This document shows, one piece after another, positions 32,149 through 44,984 of a DNA stretch of 64,000 bases. The DNA is from Serendipita indica DSM 11827. Lineage: Eukaryota > Basidiomycota > Agaricomycetes > Sebacinales > Serendipitaceae. A program made the translations under genes and the position numbers. The number at the start of each line of letters is the position of its first letter. The first letter of the stretch is position 1. The notes under the pieces were generated by a model. It did not search any database. It saw nothing but the letters and a program-made list of their open reading frames with translations, and was not told where the DNA came from. The DNA lies in assembly GCA_910890315.1 (NCBI GenBank), contig CAJVGD010000018.1, positions 372,001-436,000 on the forward strand, in the 5' to 3' direction.

Positions 32149-32792
32149 GTCGCTCGCGGTCTCCTGTATACAACATTATATTATGGAGGCCGAGCGCTGG
32201 GAATATGTAGCTCGTTGATGGTCTCTAATGAATCATGTCTTATATCAATATTCTCTAGTAAGCATTATTTAAGGGTTCACATGTACAATTTTTTCACATA
32301 CGTCTCGTCAATAGGAATGGATCGTTCCATTCTCGTTGGTTCCTTGGCTTCCTCCCCTGAGATAGGCCGAGCCTGCTTCGCTAAAGGCAACCGACATGAG
32401 GAATTGACTTTATGGTCCAGTACTCTATCTCCAAATTCGACCCTTCAGACATGCTGGCCACTGACTATTCAGGGGCCTGCAGTCATCTTAATTCCTTTTG
32501 CTCGATAGAACTTTGGATAAACAGTGAATAACACATCGGGCGAGTATTTATTTGCTCTCTCTTTGGCTTTCCCGACCTTTGGGAACTGATATTTAGACGT
32601 TTAGAACCTACTTGTCCTTCTCCGCACCGTCACAGAAGGCCATGGATTGATGAGACTTGCTAGTGGGCTTTTGTGAGAAGAAAATGATTTTATTTCTCAT
32701 TCGAGAATGAACGCAAATGCCGAGTCCGGTGACAAGGTTTAGTCCAAACAGTGAACGATGAACCTGATCTCCGCCAAATCCACACCTCCAAT
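32149..32792. other. Intergenic between two subgroup C F-box genes
   Basis: The stretch has AT-rich sequence and no recognisable gene, RNA or repeat. It should hold the terminator of one gene and the promoter of the next. Confidence 0.4.
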
Positions 32793-34010
32793 ATGGGAGA
32801 GCAAGGAGGCAAGAATCGTGAGAATTTTGACGGCGTTGATTACCTATCTCGGCTTCCGACCGAACTATGGCGCAAAATCCTCCAATCTACCTATCCTTCT
32901 GTGCACGAGCCTGCGGCGATGGATCCATATGAATTCTGTCGAGGGTGGAACCTTTCATCCACGAAAGAGGATCCTGTGAATTACCAACCTTATCGAGCGC
33001 AACTACGACTAGTTTGCAAACGCTTGGAGCCACTCGCCGTTGAGCTTCTCTTTACAGACGTTGCGTTGCAGAGAAACCAAACCCATCTGGAATCATTTCT
33101 CTATATGGCTACCATAGGCACTCATCCCCCTGGTTATTATACTCGACGTTTGACTTTGAGCACTCCAAACGTCTCGTCCGACACAATAGATGAGTGCGTG
33201 AAACCTCTAGACAAGATTGCTATACTCCTTCCCAATCTCGTTACCTTGGTTCTTATTTCGGACAGTGAAGACGCTGAGGACCCTTCGTACGTCGGATGGA
33301 TCCGCAATCTCCGCCATATCTACTGGTTCGTCAACGAATATGCACCCAAGACTATAACTCAGATTCTTACCCAAAACTCCGAGCTCGAGACACTGATTCT
33401 CGACTGTCAACCTTGGGATACCGTTGAGACATCGAGCTCTCCAATCTATCATACACACTTGAAGCGCGCTAGCGTTGAGTCTATCGCACCTGGCCAACTC
33501 TTTACAACCCTTCCACCGACACTCGAGTGGCTCTCTTTATACCTCCCATCTTGTTGGAAATTCGATCCCTTGCTTTTCAGCACAGCCAGGATAACGCTCC
33601 TCGACATATATTTACCCTCGGTGATCGATTCACTGACCCCGACTATGGATATTATCTTCGAAGTTCTCTACGCCTGCCCGCTGCTGCAAACGGTGTCAAC
33701 ATACCCAATTCCCTGTGGGGATGGACCAGTCAAATACTATGGTCCCCACCCTTCACTTAAAAATCTCGTTATCACTTCGCTCGAGATCTACCTCCTTGAC
33801 CTCCTGAAGCAATGGGGGTTTAAAGCCGGCGGATGGGAGTATCCTCGCTTTGAAATGGTATTGATTCGCTGCTATTATAGTGGATGTCATACTATAAACG
33901 AGCCCAACGTCATATATACCAATCTGCTCTCACGCCTCGACGAGGAGGGCCGTACGAAGAGCAGGTTCGTGGTCGAGCGTGCGACCGAAAAAACAAACGA
34001 GCAACTGTAA
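32793..34010 (+). CDS. F-box-like/LRR protein, subgroup C
   Basis: This frame codes for 405 residues from ATG 32793; the in-frame codons upstream have no ATG. The F-box-like segment is YLSRLPTELWRKILQSTYPS at about residues 16-35. It is followed by RAQLRLVCKRLEPLAVELLFTDV, a leucine-rich region with LPPTLEWLSLYL and FEVLYACPLLQTV, then HPSLKNLVITSLEI and LKQWGF. It is the nearest intact relative of the gene at 30823. The frame is whole and intronless. Confidence 0.8.
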   Translation: MGEQGGKNRENFDGVDYLSRLPTELWRKILQSTYPSVHEPAAMDPYEFCRGWNLSSTKEDPVNYQPYRAQLRLVCKRLEPLAVELLFTDVALQRNQTHLESFLYMATIGTHPPGYYTRRLTLSTPNVSSDTIDECVKPLDKIAILLPNLVTLVLISDSEDAEDPSYVGWIRNLRHIYWFVNEYAPKTITQILTQNSELETLILDCQPWDTVETSSSPIYHTHLKRASVESIAPGQLFTTLPPTLEWLSLYLPSCWKFDPLLFSTARITLLDIYLPSVIDSLTPTMDIIFEVLYACPLLQTVSTYPIPCGDGPVKYYGPHPSLKNLVITSLEIYLLDLLKQWGFKAGGWEYPRFEMVLIRCYYSGCHTINEPNVIYTNLLSRLDEEGRTKSRFVVERATEKTNEQL

Positions 34011-34071
34011 CAGAATGGCTGTCTGCTCCAATCAAATTCTTCTCTCAAGAGTCACGGATTCGGGAGGAGGG

Positions 34072-34600
34072 CTATATTGTATATAACAGATCATGGAGAC
34101 TTTGAAATTGAAACTTTATGTGAGAGTCTGGTGATTCGCCCCGAGAAATGACGGTTTGCCCCTCTGTGGGCCCCGTATCGTCGCTCTGTGAGAGTTCAGG
34201 GGACGATCCATCCACCGAGAGCCGCCAAATTTTCCCAGCCAATGCATTCCACTGGAAAACTGCAGCGACCCGCCACCAGTGACACACAGCCGATGCTCTG
34301 AAGATGGACGAAAGATCGGCGAAGAGAAATATTCGCTTTAATATCTCTATTGGAAGACGGGCAGCTGGTTTATCTCCGTTTTGTGCGCGCCTAGAGGCTA
34401 TGTCGAGCATTGAAGAGCCTGCAGATTCCACAAGAGCCCAAGGGTGATCCTCCCAATCGCGGACTGGTTCTCGAAGACGATATTGACGCCTGAAAGCTAG
34501 TCAGCATAATGGAGTTTCCCTAAATGAATATACCTCATATCTTGAGCTTTGGTTAAATCAGAGAAATATGAATAAATACGCGGGGGAAGACTGTCTGCTG
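34072..34600 (-). CDS. Short canonical F-box protein, subgroup E
   Basis: The F-box lies in the exon 34489-34072: LPIEILKRIFLFADLSSIFR followed by ASAVCHWWRVAAV. This is a standard F-box with the VCHWW core. A 5' exon ending at 34534 (PRIYSYFSDLTKAQDMR) splices in frame to RQYRLREPVRDWED, and earlier exons probably exist up to about 34700. The domain is followed by WRLSVDG and about 50 unconserved residues to the stop. There is no leucine-rich region, so it may be an adaptor with an unknown partner or a truncated gene. The gene at 52430 has the same layout. The true start is not fixed. Confidence 0.55.
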
Positions 34601-34740
34601 TGATTAGTTGTCGCTTGGGCAGTGAAATGAGACATACTTTATAACACTGTGGTTCATATCGTCGTTTGATCATGCAGGAGTGATCGTCCATATATACCAC
34701 TTGCGTGTAAACCAGCGGCGGTGCTGTGGCAGAGTACTGA

Positions 34741-34793
34741 GGACGTTCAGGAGGATGCGCGGCCTGGTCTAGCCAGATTCAATCTGAACGTCC
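34741..34793. repeat. Perfect 10-bp inverted repeat
   Basis: GGACGTTCAG (34741-34750) and CTGAACGTCC (34784-34793) form a perfect inverted repeat separated by 33 bp, upstream of the short F-box gene. A protein-binding site or a chance hairpin are both possible. Confidence 0.45.
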
Positions 34794-35139
34794 TGTGCTC
34801 AGCATGATCTGACAAGCATCTCGGCCAGTGCCATTAGAGAACATCCCCGACCTCACGGGTAAACGGGCTGTAGAGCAATCGCCTCTTTTGCATACAAGTT
34901 GAAAAGAAAAAAAAGGGGGGAAATAGCATCCTACTGGAATCCGTACGTAGGCGCTGGTCGCCGTGCTGCGATGAACCGGCTGAACAGCATGGGCTTAGGC
35001 ATCCTCGCAGCCGCTTATCTGCTGGTTATCTTGCATATTTAGCGGCTCAATGGGCACATGTGCGCGGGTTCACTTGATAAGGAGTAGTCATTGGCCTATT
35101 AGACGAGGCTGAACACTCAAGCTTGGACCGCAGACCGCA

Positions 35140-36472
35140 GGTCAATGTTGCCAAGATCTCCATAGTGCAATTTAATGTTCTAGCTGGAGAACTGGCCGAC
35201 AACTCTGGGTCGGGTGAGGCAGACGCGTCCAAAGTTTGTGAGATATATCTTGGACTCACTCCCGATAGCAATAAGAGGAAAAATGAACCCAGGAGAGAAG
35301 AATACATACTATTTGTCACTTCTCCCTTAGGAGGTCTGGCGACAGATCCTCCTGGAGATCTATCCACGCATTCTACCCTCCCGCATCGAGAATCACGACA
35401 CAATCCTCAGCCAAGGAATCGTTCCTAGCAACCAAATATTTTACGTGCAAAGTCGGCGTGCACAACTCAGGCTCATTTGCAAAAAAACTCGAACCAATCG
35501 CTTGCGAAGTCCTGTTCAGTGAAGTTGGTCTTGGCGGTAGCACAACACTATTACGCCAATTTTTTGACGCACTCGCAGTCGGAAGTAGCTCCAGATATAC
35601 TACTCCCGTCTTTATTCGGCTCCTCGGGCGCGAGAGGCGGACACGCAGGCTCGACCCAAACGACTACAATCTGCTTTCGAAACTATATGAATACTGTCCC
35701 CGGATCAAAGTGATCGCCGTGGACGGATACCTTGGGTATTATATTGTATGGCCGTTCAGCTGGATCATAGGCCTGACTTTGGTAATCATCGAGACCAGTA
35801 ATATCAGTTCAAGAGACCTAATTGAGCTCTCGACACAGAACCCTAGCCTTGGTATGCTCTCTCTGCAGGCTGTCGGACTCCGTCTTGAGACAATAGCGAC
35901 CTTCCCTCGCCTCACGCATCTTTACCTTGGGAAGATGCACGTCGAGAAACTGGCGTATCTTTCGGCCCCAAGTCTTCGCTGGCTCAGTATTGCCTTCAAC
36001 AGCATGGACATCGCCGGATGTGAAGCCTTTTTCAAAGCGAATGGACGATATTTAATATATCTGCACCTCAGAATTGACTATCAGGACTATCCATATAGTT
36101 CAGATATCGAGATACATGCAAACGTTCTTCGTCATTGCGCTCAGCTCGAGATTCTCGCGCTGGATTGTTGCTTCCTCCCCATCGAAAGGCAACCTTACTG
36201 TCACCCATCCATACACCATAATTCTGCATGCATACAGTAAAGAACGCTTGCTGGCAGTCCTTGAATGGTGGGGCGTTGATTCCACGAGCAACCCATTCCC
36301 GAGTATCACGAAACTCATAATCAGAGTGCATAGGTATGGAGAACTTACAGACGATGCTGTGGAGTGTCTCCTTCGCCAGGAGGTCGAGTTGCTGTGCGAA
36401 CCTCAGGTTGCTGCCATGTTTAAGATTGAATGCGTTCGTTCCACAGCAACCGAGTCTGACAGCAATGGATAA
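35140..36472 (+). pseudogene. F-box-like gene, subgroup B, degraded
   Basis: The upstream leader common to subgroup B is at about 35220. The F-box-like part reads LP-stop-EVWRQILLEIYPRILPS, with an in-frame TAG just before EVWRQ near 35330. The frame changes inside the LRLICK block near 35480, continues as KLEPIACEVLFSEV to about 36200 (FPRLTHLYLGK, LSAPSLRWLSIAF), and changes again before AVLEWWGVDST...EVELLCEPQVAAMFKIE, ending at 36472. One stop and at least two frame changes mark it as a pseudogene. It is closest to the intact gene at 37013. Confidence 0.8.
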
Positions 36473-37012
36473 TAGTTGATGTGACGCCGTATGCAGGTGG
36501 CTTGTCTAGTCAATTCTTCTCTTCATCCTAACCCTTGCATTGTCCAGGGTTCTATCCAAAGCGGGCAGTAGGTCGAACTCATTGGAAGAGTTAATAATTT
36601 CTGAATACTATACTGCTCTACTTGATAGACGGTGCTAAATGAGTGGAGCTTAGCCTACAGGCTTCTCTGCCGCTGATGGAGCCTTTGGGGCCCAGATGTG
36701 ATCCAATTTGAAAAACTGACCACTTATATTTAACCATTGCGAGCTTCTAAGAGTTTCAATTCATCTATAAAACGGGGCGAAGTCGTTCATATCCGGCAGA
36801 GAATAGTCTAGTTCACCTTTCTCTTCTATTTTTGCCAATTATGTAGCAAAAGTGTGACAGTTACATGACTTTTACATCCGTTTTCGGTCGACTGGGCCCA
36901 GCATTCGGCCCGAAAGATTGACAGAGGATACGAGTGGGGTCGCCAAGCCCATTGCATCCAATATTTGGATTCATGTCAATCTCAAGAAATCTCAAGAGTG
37001 GCCGAAATTCTG
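36473..37012. other. Intergenic between subgroup B genes
   Basis: No gene, RNA or repeat was recognised in this interval. The subgroup B leader of the next gene lies just inside it and beyond its right edge, around 37040. Confidence 0.4.
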
Positions 37013-38290
37013 ATGCAGGTTTCTTCACCTGGAGTGGGTGAATCCAGGGTTTGTGAGATGCGACTTGATCCCAGCCTCGACATTGAAAAGCGGGAAAGAT
37101 CAATGAAATTGCAGGAGGAGAATATAGATTATCTTTCTCTTCTTCCATCAGAGATTTGGCGACAAATCCTCTTTGGGGTCTACCCGCCAAATCCATTCTT
37201 CTCAAAACCAGGTAAGACTCGAGATAGAGCCCACTGGAGTCGATTACTCGGCATTCAAGCTCGACGTGGACGGCTCAGGTTTATCTGCAAACGGCTTGAA
37301 CCAATCGCATTCGAGGTGCTGATTACTGAAGTGGCACTAAAGTACACGAAACTCCGTCTCAACAGCTTTTTTGACGCACTCAGCGTCAACTACGGCTCCC
37401 CTTGCACTACACGAGCTTCCATCTTCTTCCCCTCTCCCCGCCTAAGGGATGGACTCAAGCAAGAAATAATCAACTATAACCTACTTTTTCAACTACCCAA
37501 ATACTGTCCCCGGCTCAAATACGTTGTCTTGGACGGATTCATTGGACATAATACGGAACGGTCGACTAGCTGGATCAAAGACGTCGAGTCGATCATGATT
37601 AACACCAGACTTGTGAAATGTGAGGCTCTAGCTGAGCTCTCTGCGCGGAATCCGTGTCTCGGTAGGCTATGTCTCTACGGTACTGGCGGACTCCACTTCC
37701 AGAAACCAGTAGTCTTCCCCAATCTCACGCATCTTTCTTTGGATGACCCAAGTGTTGGGAATCTGGCATATATCTCGCTTCCAAGCCTTTGTTCCCTCAG
37801 CATTGCCATCGACAACCTGGTCATTGCCGAGTTAGACGCCTTTATTCAAGCAAATGGCCAGACTATAGTATACCTCAATATCAGAGTCAACTACCAGGAC
37901 CTCATCGTTTACTCTGTTGAAGATACAGGGGGATATATAAACGTCATCCGCCATTGCCCTCGCCTCGAGGTGCTCGAAATGGATGGTGCTCTTGTCTACA
38001 CTGACATACCGTCATTTCGTCATCCATTTATTCGCACCATAGTGCTTCATGTGTACGCTGCAAATAACATGGTAGCAGCCCTCGAATGGTGGGGATTTGA
38101 CGCCAAGGGGAACCCACCTCCGAATGTCACAAGAGTAGTAATCAAACCACACGGCTATCACGAGCTCACAGATAATGAAATGGAGCAGGTTATGCTGTCA
38201 GAAGTTAGACTCGTATGCAAGCAAGAGATAGCCGCTATGTTCGTGGTCGAACGCGATCCTCTTGAAGCAATTAATCCTGAGACGGACTGA
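37013..38290 (+). CDS. F-box-like/LRR protein, subgroup B
   Basis: This frame is intronless. ATG 37013 would give 425 residues; ATG 37103, directly before LQEENIDYLSLLPSEIWRQ, gives 395 and fits the paralogues better. The F-box-like segment is DYLSLLPSEIWRQILFGVYPP. It is followed by LRFICKRLEPIAFEVLITEV, LPKYCPRLKYVVLDG, FPNLTHLSLDD, NVIRHCPRLEVLEMDG and ALEWWGFDAKG. The DNA upstream of 37103 is the conserved leader discussed in findings. The frame is whole. Confidence 0.8.
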   Translation: MQVSSPGVGESRVCEMRLDPSLDIEKRERSMKLQEENIDYLSLLPSEIWRQILFGVYPPNPFFSKPGKTRDRAHWSRLLGIQARRGRLRFICKRLEPIAFEVLITEVALKYTKLRLNSFFDALSVNYGSPCTTRASIFFPSPRLRDGLKQEIINYNLLFQLPKYCPRLKYVVLDGFIGHNTERSTSWIKDVESIMINTRLVKCEALAELSARNPCLGRLCLYGTGGLHFQKPVVFPNLTHLSLDDPSVGNLAYISLPSLCSLSIAIDNLVIAELDAFIQANGQTIVYLNIRVNYQDLIVYSVEDTGGYINVIRHCPRLEVLEMDGALVYTDIPSFRHPFIRTIVLHVYAANNMVAALEWWGFDAKGNPPPNVTRVVIKPHGYHELTDNEMEQVMLSEVRLVCKQEIAAMFVVERDPLEAINPETD

Positions 38291-38780
38291 TAGCCAACCT
38301 TACATACAATTTATGGGATTTTTAGCCCACTTGCTTACCCAACGAAGCCTCTTGAACCTAGATTCGCGCGGGGAGTCCGAAGAGATTGGCTCAAGTTGTC
38401 TAGCTCATGCACGACAAGTGAGGTCAAGAGATGAATATATTCCGTACAAGCCCCTGGCAATCAGTTGAACTGGGAACCGAAAGAATGAAATCCTCCACCG
38501 GTAGGGACCAACTAGCGCAGCTATTTACAGTAACATCAGATAAAATCTGAGAGAGAGGAAGAAAGATTCCGGCAATAAGTGAGAGGTCGGCACTGCGGCG
38601 TGCGAGCGATGAGGTTGATTGACGAGTTTCGTGTAAAATTTCCAATGGAACAGAGACAAACGAGTGTGAACGTCGAGAAAAGACACGACGGTAATGAGGA
38701 TGATTTTCGAAATTACGAGGGCCGAAAGCTAGCTCAGAGGCCGGCCGCATTTATCGAGTTTCGTTTGCAGCTGCCAATCA
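38291..38780. other. Convergent 3' flanks of F-box and DENN genes
   Basis: This interval lies between two stops on opposite strands and should hold both 3' UTRs. No further gene was recognised. Confidence 0.4.
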
Positions 38781-41700
38781 TCACGAGTCGGAATCCATAG
38801 GAAAGGCGCCCATGATGAGTGGTGTGCCGCTGTCGCGTCGATTCTTGAGGCTGTTCACTCCTCGGTTGTTGAGGCTGACGACGGGCGGGTGTGGACCACG
38901 GCTGGTTTCGTAGAATCCAGGTGAAGACTGATCGGGGGCGACGGTGTGATCGCTGCCGCTCGTGCTCGACGTCTTTCGCTCGCCAGAGGCGATGCCGTTG
39001 CTGGTGTTGACAGAGCTCGCTCTTGAGCGAGTCTCAATCTCGGTCCCAGAGAGACCAAGTCCTCCGACGGCACCGGTGCTCCACGTGGTCGCAGCGATGC
39101 TTGGGGGACGAATCTTTTGTGAAAAGGTGGTTCCTTGACGCGAACCGGCTCGCGACCCGGCTCGTCGACCGAATGCGCTGTTGCTCCTTTCCAAGTCGCT
39201 GTTGCCTTGAACCGGCGTCATGCGAGGGCTGGTCGAGTAGGCGCTTTGAAAGTCTGCGTCCGAATCTCCATCAGTGGTAATGCCGCCTCGAGATTCAGGA
39301 CGATAACGAGAGTAACTAGAATGATGAATCGCTCCCGACGACATCGAGTCGCTGTGCATCGTCGTGTTGGTATGCGCGCTGACGGGAGGAGTGGGAATCG
39401 AAGGTGAAGAGACGAGAGCACCGACACTGGCGCCGCTCGCGACACGCTTCAGATGAGGGACGAGTGTCTTGGGAGAGGCGACTGGCGATGGTTGTCCTGT
39501 CGACTTTGCCTTCAAGGCTGGCGAAGGCCGGTATTCAGGCATAGCAGCAGTGATGGACGATTCACGCCACTGCTCTTCTTCGTGCGCAGTCGCAACAGAC
39601 TGGCGCCATGCTTCAGTATCCACATGAAGACTGGAGAGTGTTCCTCGTCGTCCAGAGGGGCCACGGTGAGTGATTGTGGTAGGGGTAGGTGGCATCGAGC
39701 CAGTATGGGGATCGCCTCCGCTCGACTTTGGCCTCGGTGCCGAAGGGCGAGCAGCACGAGTCGGTCGTGGGCGTGAAGTAATCGACGTCAGAGGCGCAGG
39801 CTGGAACTTTTCCACCTCATCCTCGGATCCACTGGCGTTTGCTTCCATTTCGGGTGTTGGAACCTTGTCATTCTCCGATTCCACGTCGACAGCGGCCGCC
39901 TCCTCTGCAGCGAGCGCAGACTCGAAGCGTTCTTGAATCTGCTTCATCTTCTCCGCGATGCGGTCACTCTTCTCGACGATACCCGCATCGACCGCACTCA
40001 TCATGCCATCGCCACCTGTCGTCCCGTCTTGTCCACCTTCGGCAGCACCGGTTGAGAAGCGCTTGGTAGCAATCTTCAACGCCTGTTCCTGCTCGGCACG
40101 TTCGCGCTCTGACATGCTCTCCTCGTCTCCAGCCTCTTCCCCGCTGAGCTTGGGCTCGCTCTTTTGTGGCTTGAGACGATGACCACGTTCACTGCCATGG
40201 TGCACCGAAGACGCACGAGACTTGCGGCCGTGGCCATGAAGGGAAGACGCCTTGGACTTCTTAGCGTGGACCTGTTTCACCTGCTCTAGCCTGTCCGCAA
40301 TCTCTGCCAACGTAGTCGCGGTGCCAAAGTTGCGGAGACGACCGCCGTTTGCGCTCTTGGCATCGCTGAGCGAGTGCGAGGTGCCTGGTCGACTGGTCGT
40401 TTGGTGGTAGCGCTTCTTCGTTCCGCGATGGGATGAGACGATGGAGCCAGGGGAGACGGGGCGCGATTCGTATCCGCCATTGCTGACAGAGTCGAGTACG
40501 GGCGAGCGAACACGGCCCATAGACATAGAGTCGTTGGGGATCTCGTCCAAGTCGTCTTCATCCCACTCTCCCTCACTGTCACCGACCATCATGCTCTGGA
40601 GAGCCCGCTCAATTTGAGCTTCTACTTCGGCGACCATTTGAGCACGTTCAAGCTCCATCTTTTCCATGTTGTTCTTCATTCTATCGAGCTCGACGACGGC
40701 AGCGCGGTGGGCACCTTCGGTCTCGTAGAGTTCTAATGACATTTAGTTGACTGAACCACCATCAAAGGACATACGCACGGGCTTGGAGCTTGGCCTTTTC
40801 TTGAGCGGTAAGAGTGACAAGGCTTGTAAGGCGGCGACTCTCTCGTTGCTCCTTGTTGATCTTGGCACGCAAGTCGATGGCTTCCCCGCTCAATTTTTCC
40901 GCATATGCCTCGAACTGGACAAACTTTTCTCTACAAGGCCATCAAAACACCGCATCACTTGACGAATCAAACAGCCACATACCTCCAAAGATCGCTCTCG
41001 GTGAGCAAAAAGTTCAAGCGTCTCGACAGACGACCAATCTTTGTCTCCAAATCGTCTCTTGCATCCACAAACGCCGAAGCACGCTTCCTGAGCGCCATCT
41101 GGATCATCAATTCCGCCGGCGTGAGCTTGGCCTGTCGTCGTGGTCCACGCAGCGCCGTGATGCGCTTGAACAAACTGAGTGGCTTGTCGCGATCTTGAAG
41201 AACCTCGTTGAACGCGCCAACGACGCGGGTCCAGTTCCACCAATCTGGTGGGTTGATGAGCTCTGTGCTCACACTGCTGCTCGCGCCTCGACGGCTCTGG
41301 ATCTTGACAACGGGTCGGAAGCGACCAGCTGGAAAGGCCTCTTTGAACTCGGATGGGACAGAGTGGTCGGGGTGGAAATAAGCGTCAAAGGCGCTGAGCA
41401 GGATACGACGGTAACGATCACGGCGTCCCTTGGTCGAAACGTGTCCTGGTGGTGGCGAGAGGCAGTTTACGTAGTTGATGTCCCTGCAAGCCGTGAGTAA
41501 CTAGAAAACATTCTCAAAAGAGAACTTACAGGTCGCAAACGCACACCTCTGGCGACGTCCTGGCAATATAGCGAGCCTCGGTAGCCAATCCCAGAATCCA
41601 CGGTCCGGGATCTTCGAGATAAATCTTGGCATCACGCGAATGAACAGCCTGGAGGGCGATTCCATTCCATCCGCGCAACTCGACGAGGTACTTGATCGTA

Positions 41701-44396
41701 GAAACGGCGATACCGAGCATGGCAGGGTGCTTGGAGAGGAAGAGGACGCGTCCCGTCGGTGAGAGTGCAATTTCACAGCACGTAAGAATATTGTCGAGGC
41801 TGAGACAGCAGAAGAGTGGCCACATCTGGAAGTTGACGTCGACCAATCCTCGACCAAAGTCGAGTCCACCGGGCATACGGCAGATCATTTCGAGCGAGTT
41901 GGCTGGTAGACCGTTAGCGGAAGTCCATACAATGAGCAAGGTGGACTTACCAGCAGCAGCGACTGCACGTCCACTACGGTCGGTAGGCTTGTCCTTTTCG
42001 GGTGGGCTCGCATCGAGCTTGATGAGTTCGCCGGGCTTGGGAACGGGCGCAGACAAGATTTTGGCAATCTGGAGAGTATGCGAATGCACATCCTTGGAGA
42101 AACGGGCCCACGAAAACGTGAGGAAGTCACGCATGAGGTCGTAGATAGGGACGCGCGAGACGAGTGTAAGAGCATAAGGAAGCCAGAAGATCTATTCATT
42201 CCAACCATGAGCGCTCCGACTGTGTCGCATAATGAATACACATACCGTGTCGCCTGGTAGGAAGAGCGTGCTTCCTCCGACATCCCCTCGAATTCCATTG
42301 CGACTTCTACCTTCCCAGTCGCTTTCGCTAATCCCTCCGGTATCCGTTTCATTTTCTCCCTCAAACTCGAGGTCGTCTGCCTCGGTCTCGATATCCGTTC
42401 CACTCCATGCGGGTGCATCGGGGTTGGACATTTTGAGGCTCCTGTTCGTCTTTGCGGGCGAGCGTGCCTGGCCGGCTTGACTGCCATTGGGCGGTACGAG
42501 ACTATCCTTCTTCTCTCGTGCCTTTCCTCTCCTCACGCTTCCGTCGGCATTCATCGAGCGTAAACCAAGCTCCATCGTCTTGCGAATCGCACGGCTACGT
42601 TCCTCGTCTGCATGGCTCCACACAGTCAAACAGACACCATAGTATGTCGTAGAACTCGCACTCTCCGCTTGAAGGGCCTCTTGAGCAGCCGGTGTGAGAG
42701 GTGTCGTCGTCGGACCGAGATAGGTCGAAGAAGGACGCGCAGACGAAATCATGCCAACGGCATTCATCCCCATCCCGCCTGGACCAATCATCCTCCCAGT
42801 TGTCGCACTGTAAACACTGCTTCGGACATCCCCCATGCTCCGTCCAGCTGCGCCACCACCTACACCCGTATTCGCAGGCACCGTACTTGGCAACCCAAGC
42901 TCACGGTCGACGGGCGTCGGAAGCGAAAACGTAAACGAGTGAACAGTCGAGGGCGGCTGAAGCGTCGAAGCGATAATCTCAACCTCGCGCGTAAAGCTCA
43001 ACTTTAGGGCCTTGGAGAGCATCTTTGCAACTTGAGATTTCGACAATCCAATGCCCGCACCAGGGTCACGCGGGTTGGGGACATTGGTCGGAATAGTCGC
43101 ATTCGTCCCAGATCGTTGCCGACGCTTATTCTTTTTGGTATCAATCGACGCACTAGACGAGGCGAGCGTAGCCCCATTACCGTTTGGGCCGCCACCCGCG
43201 CCGTTTGCCTTTGAACCCGCGGTGGCATTTGCCGCGGCAATAGGCGTCGAAGAAGATGCGCCGTTGGCACCGCTACTGCTACTGTTGCCGTTCATAGCTC
43301 CGCTCGTTGTCTCTTTTGCGCTAGAAGACGTGGGCAAGACACCGGGGGAGACGGTTGAGCCGAGGACCTCTGGTCGCCACCATTTGTTGACGGCGCCATC
43401 CGTATGCTGCAGACCGAGGACAGAGTCTGGGTCTGCGAGCGTCCAGGCATGATGAGATTTTGGGAGACCTGCGACGAGGTACAGACTCGACAGGGGCGTG
43501 GGCGGCGAATTGTGATCGGCATTGAAGAGGGCCCCGAAACGGCCTGCCATTTGTGTATTGGTCGTTGCGCCGGAGAGCGCACGCATTCGTCCGCCTGTTG
43601 CGCTGATAAAACTGTCCGTCCTTGCATTCGAGTCGTAGCGGTGAGAATGTGTCTGGAAATGATTGTTCGAACCGCCCTCGGGGATGGTTGGGTGTGGGTT
43701 GGTGTATCCTCCCGTCGCAGAACGACTTCCAAAGCTCGTAAAGCGGTTGGAGGATTTGGCTACGTTGGCGGGGGCACTGGGTGACGGAATGGGTTCCATA
43801 CTCCGTCTGTGGGGGATTCCAAGGATCTGAGCGGCCTTGTCGCGTCTAGGGAATGTCGAGATGGGAGTTAGACCGAGACTTGCAAACGGGTCGCGGTGGG
43901 CGGAAAGATCGCCTGGGGCAGAAAGAACAGAATGTACGTCCGACTCTGCCTCGGAGAGGACGTGAAGGAGCGACGGATCGAAATCGTCTTCGTTTTCTTT
44001 TGCTACTCCGAGCGTGTTTGGCGCTACCGCGGCGACGGAAGAAGAGGGACGATTAGCAGGAACTGGACTGGCGGCGTAGGTCGAATGAGGGGCAGAGTTT
44101 GTCTCTGCAATGATATCAATATCTGCGTACGGATGCGGTATATTCTGATTCCTCGAGTAATAAGCAGCCGCCGATGCTGCCGTCGCTCCTGGACCGTCGA
44201 CGTCGGCGTCGGAAAAGATGGACGGGGCAGCAGGTGGCTCCCGGCGAGAAGACGCGTTGGAGAGTTTGAGGACGCGTTTATGAAGAGTAATCGTATTATT
44301 CGTACTCGTATTCCGTTTGCTGCTGTCGTCTTCAGAACTCAGCGACACGGGCGGCGGTTGGGCTGCAGAGGGTTCGCTCGTCTTGCGTCCGAGCAT
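38781..44396 (-). CDS. DENN-domain protein, likely Rab guanine-nucleotide exchange factor
   Basis: The ATG at 44396 (MLGRKTSEPS) opens a long Ser/Ala/Pro-rich N-terminus. The upstream DENN part follows (TTYYGVCLTVWSHADEERS), then the core DENN: GDTIFWLPYALTLVSRVPIY across an intron at 42193-42246, MRDFLTFSWARFSKDVHSHT, LEMICRMPGGLDFG, FQMWPLFCCLSLDNILTC, RVLFLSKHPAMLGIAVSTIK and DPGPWILGLATEARYIA. The downstream DENN and a coiled coil (KFVQFEAYAEKLSGEAIDLR to LDRMKNNMEKMELERAQ) come next, then a Ser/Pro-rich tail to the stop at 38781. DENN proteins activate Rab GTPases in membrane traffic; the target Rab cannot be told. At least five short introns are present, and the conserved exons read through without slips. 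Confidence 0.85.
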
Positions 44397-44984
44397 AATA
44401 GTTTGCAAAATGGGGGTGACTCGTTGAGGGTATAAGTGTACTCTATCCTGGACCTGTAATAAAGGATTAGTAGACGATATATATCTCCCCTCCGTGACCA
44501 CAAACACCCAACGGATACGCACCACTCTCCGGCGGCCACACTAGTCTAGTTTCAGCAAACAGTCCAATATATTGCTCGACGACGACGACAACGCCGACGA
44601 CGCCAACAAGACGAAGAAAATGACGAAGAAAACGAGGGGAAGAGGTCGGGAACAAGAGACAAGAGCTCCAGTGGGTTCTCAAACTCGGCCCCGTTGGCGT
44701 CTACAAGGCCCAGATTTTTTGGACTGACGGCACTCAGGTCCCTATCCTGCTTCTTCCCACTCGGTTGCTATCCGCCTCATGCAAAGTCTAACGTTTCCGC
44801 CTCTAAAGTTTCAGCCCCCGCTCCACGAGCGCTGATGGCAGTAAAAGGGCAGCGGTTCCTGTCGGCGCGCGACATACACCCGCTCTCGTGTCAAGAAACT
44901 CGCCGATTCCCCGGAACGGACAAGTCTATTCACGGCAGGAACAAAGCACTCTATCCTACACATTGCGCGTGAATACCAACTTTG
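44397..44984. other. 5' flank of the DENN gene, with CGA/GAC-rich stretch
   Basis: A low-complexity GAC/GCC-rich run lies at about 44577-44615. No gene was recognised. The region lies between the DENN start and the stop of the next F-box gene on the same strand. Confidence 0.4.

Noticed and set aside
44577-44615. GAC/GCC-rich stretch as a microsatellite of interest
   Set aside because: The repeat is short and imperfect; ordinary low complexity.
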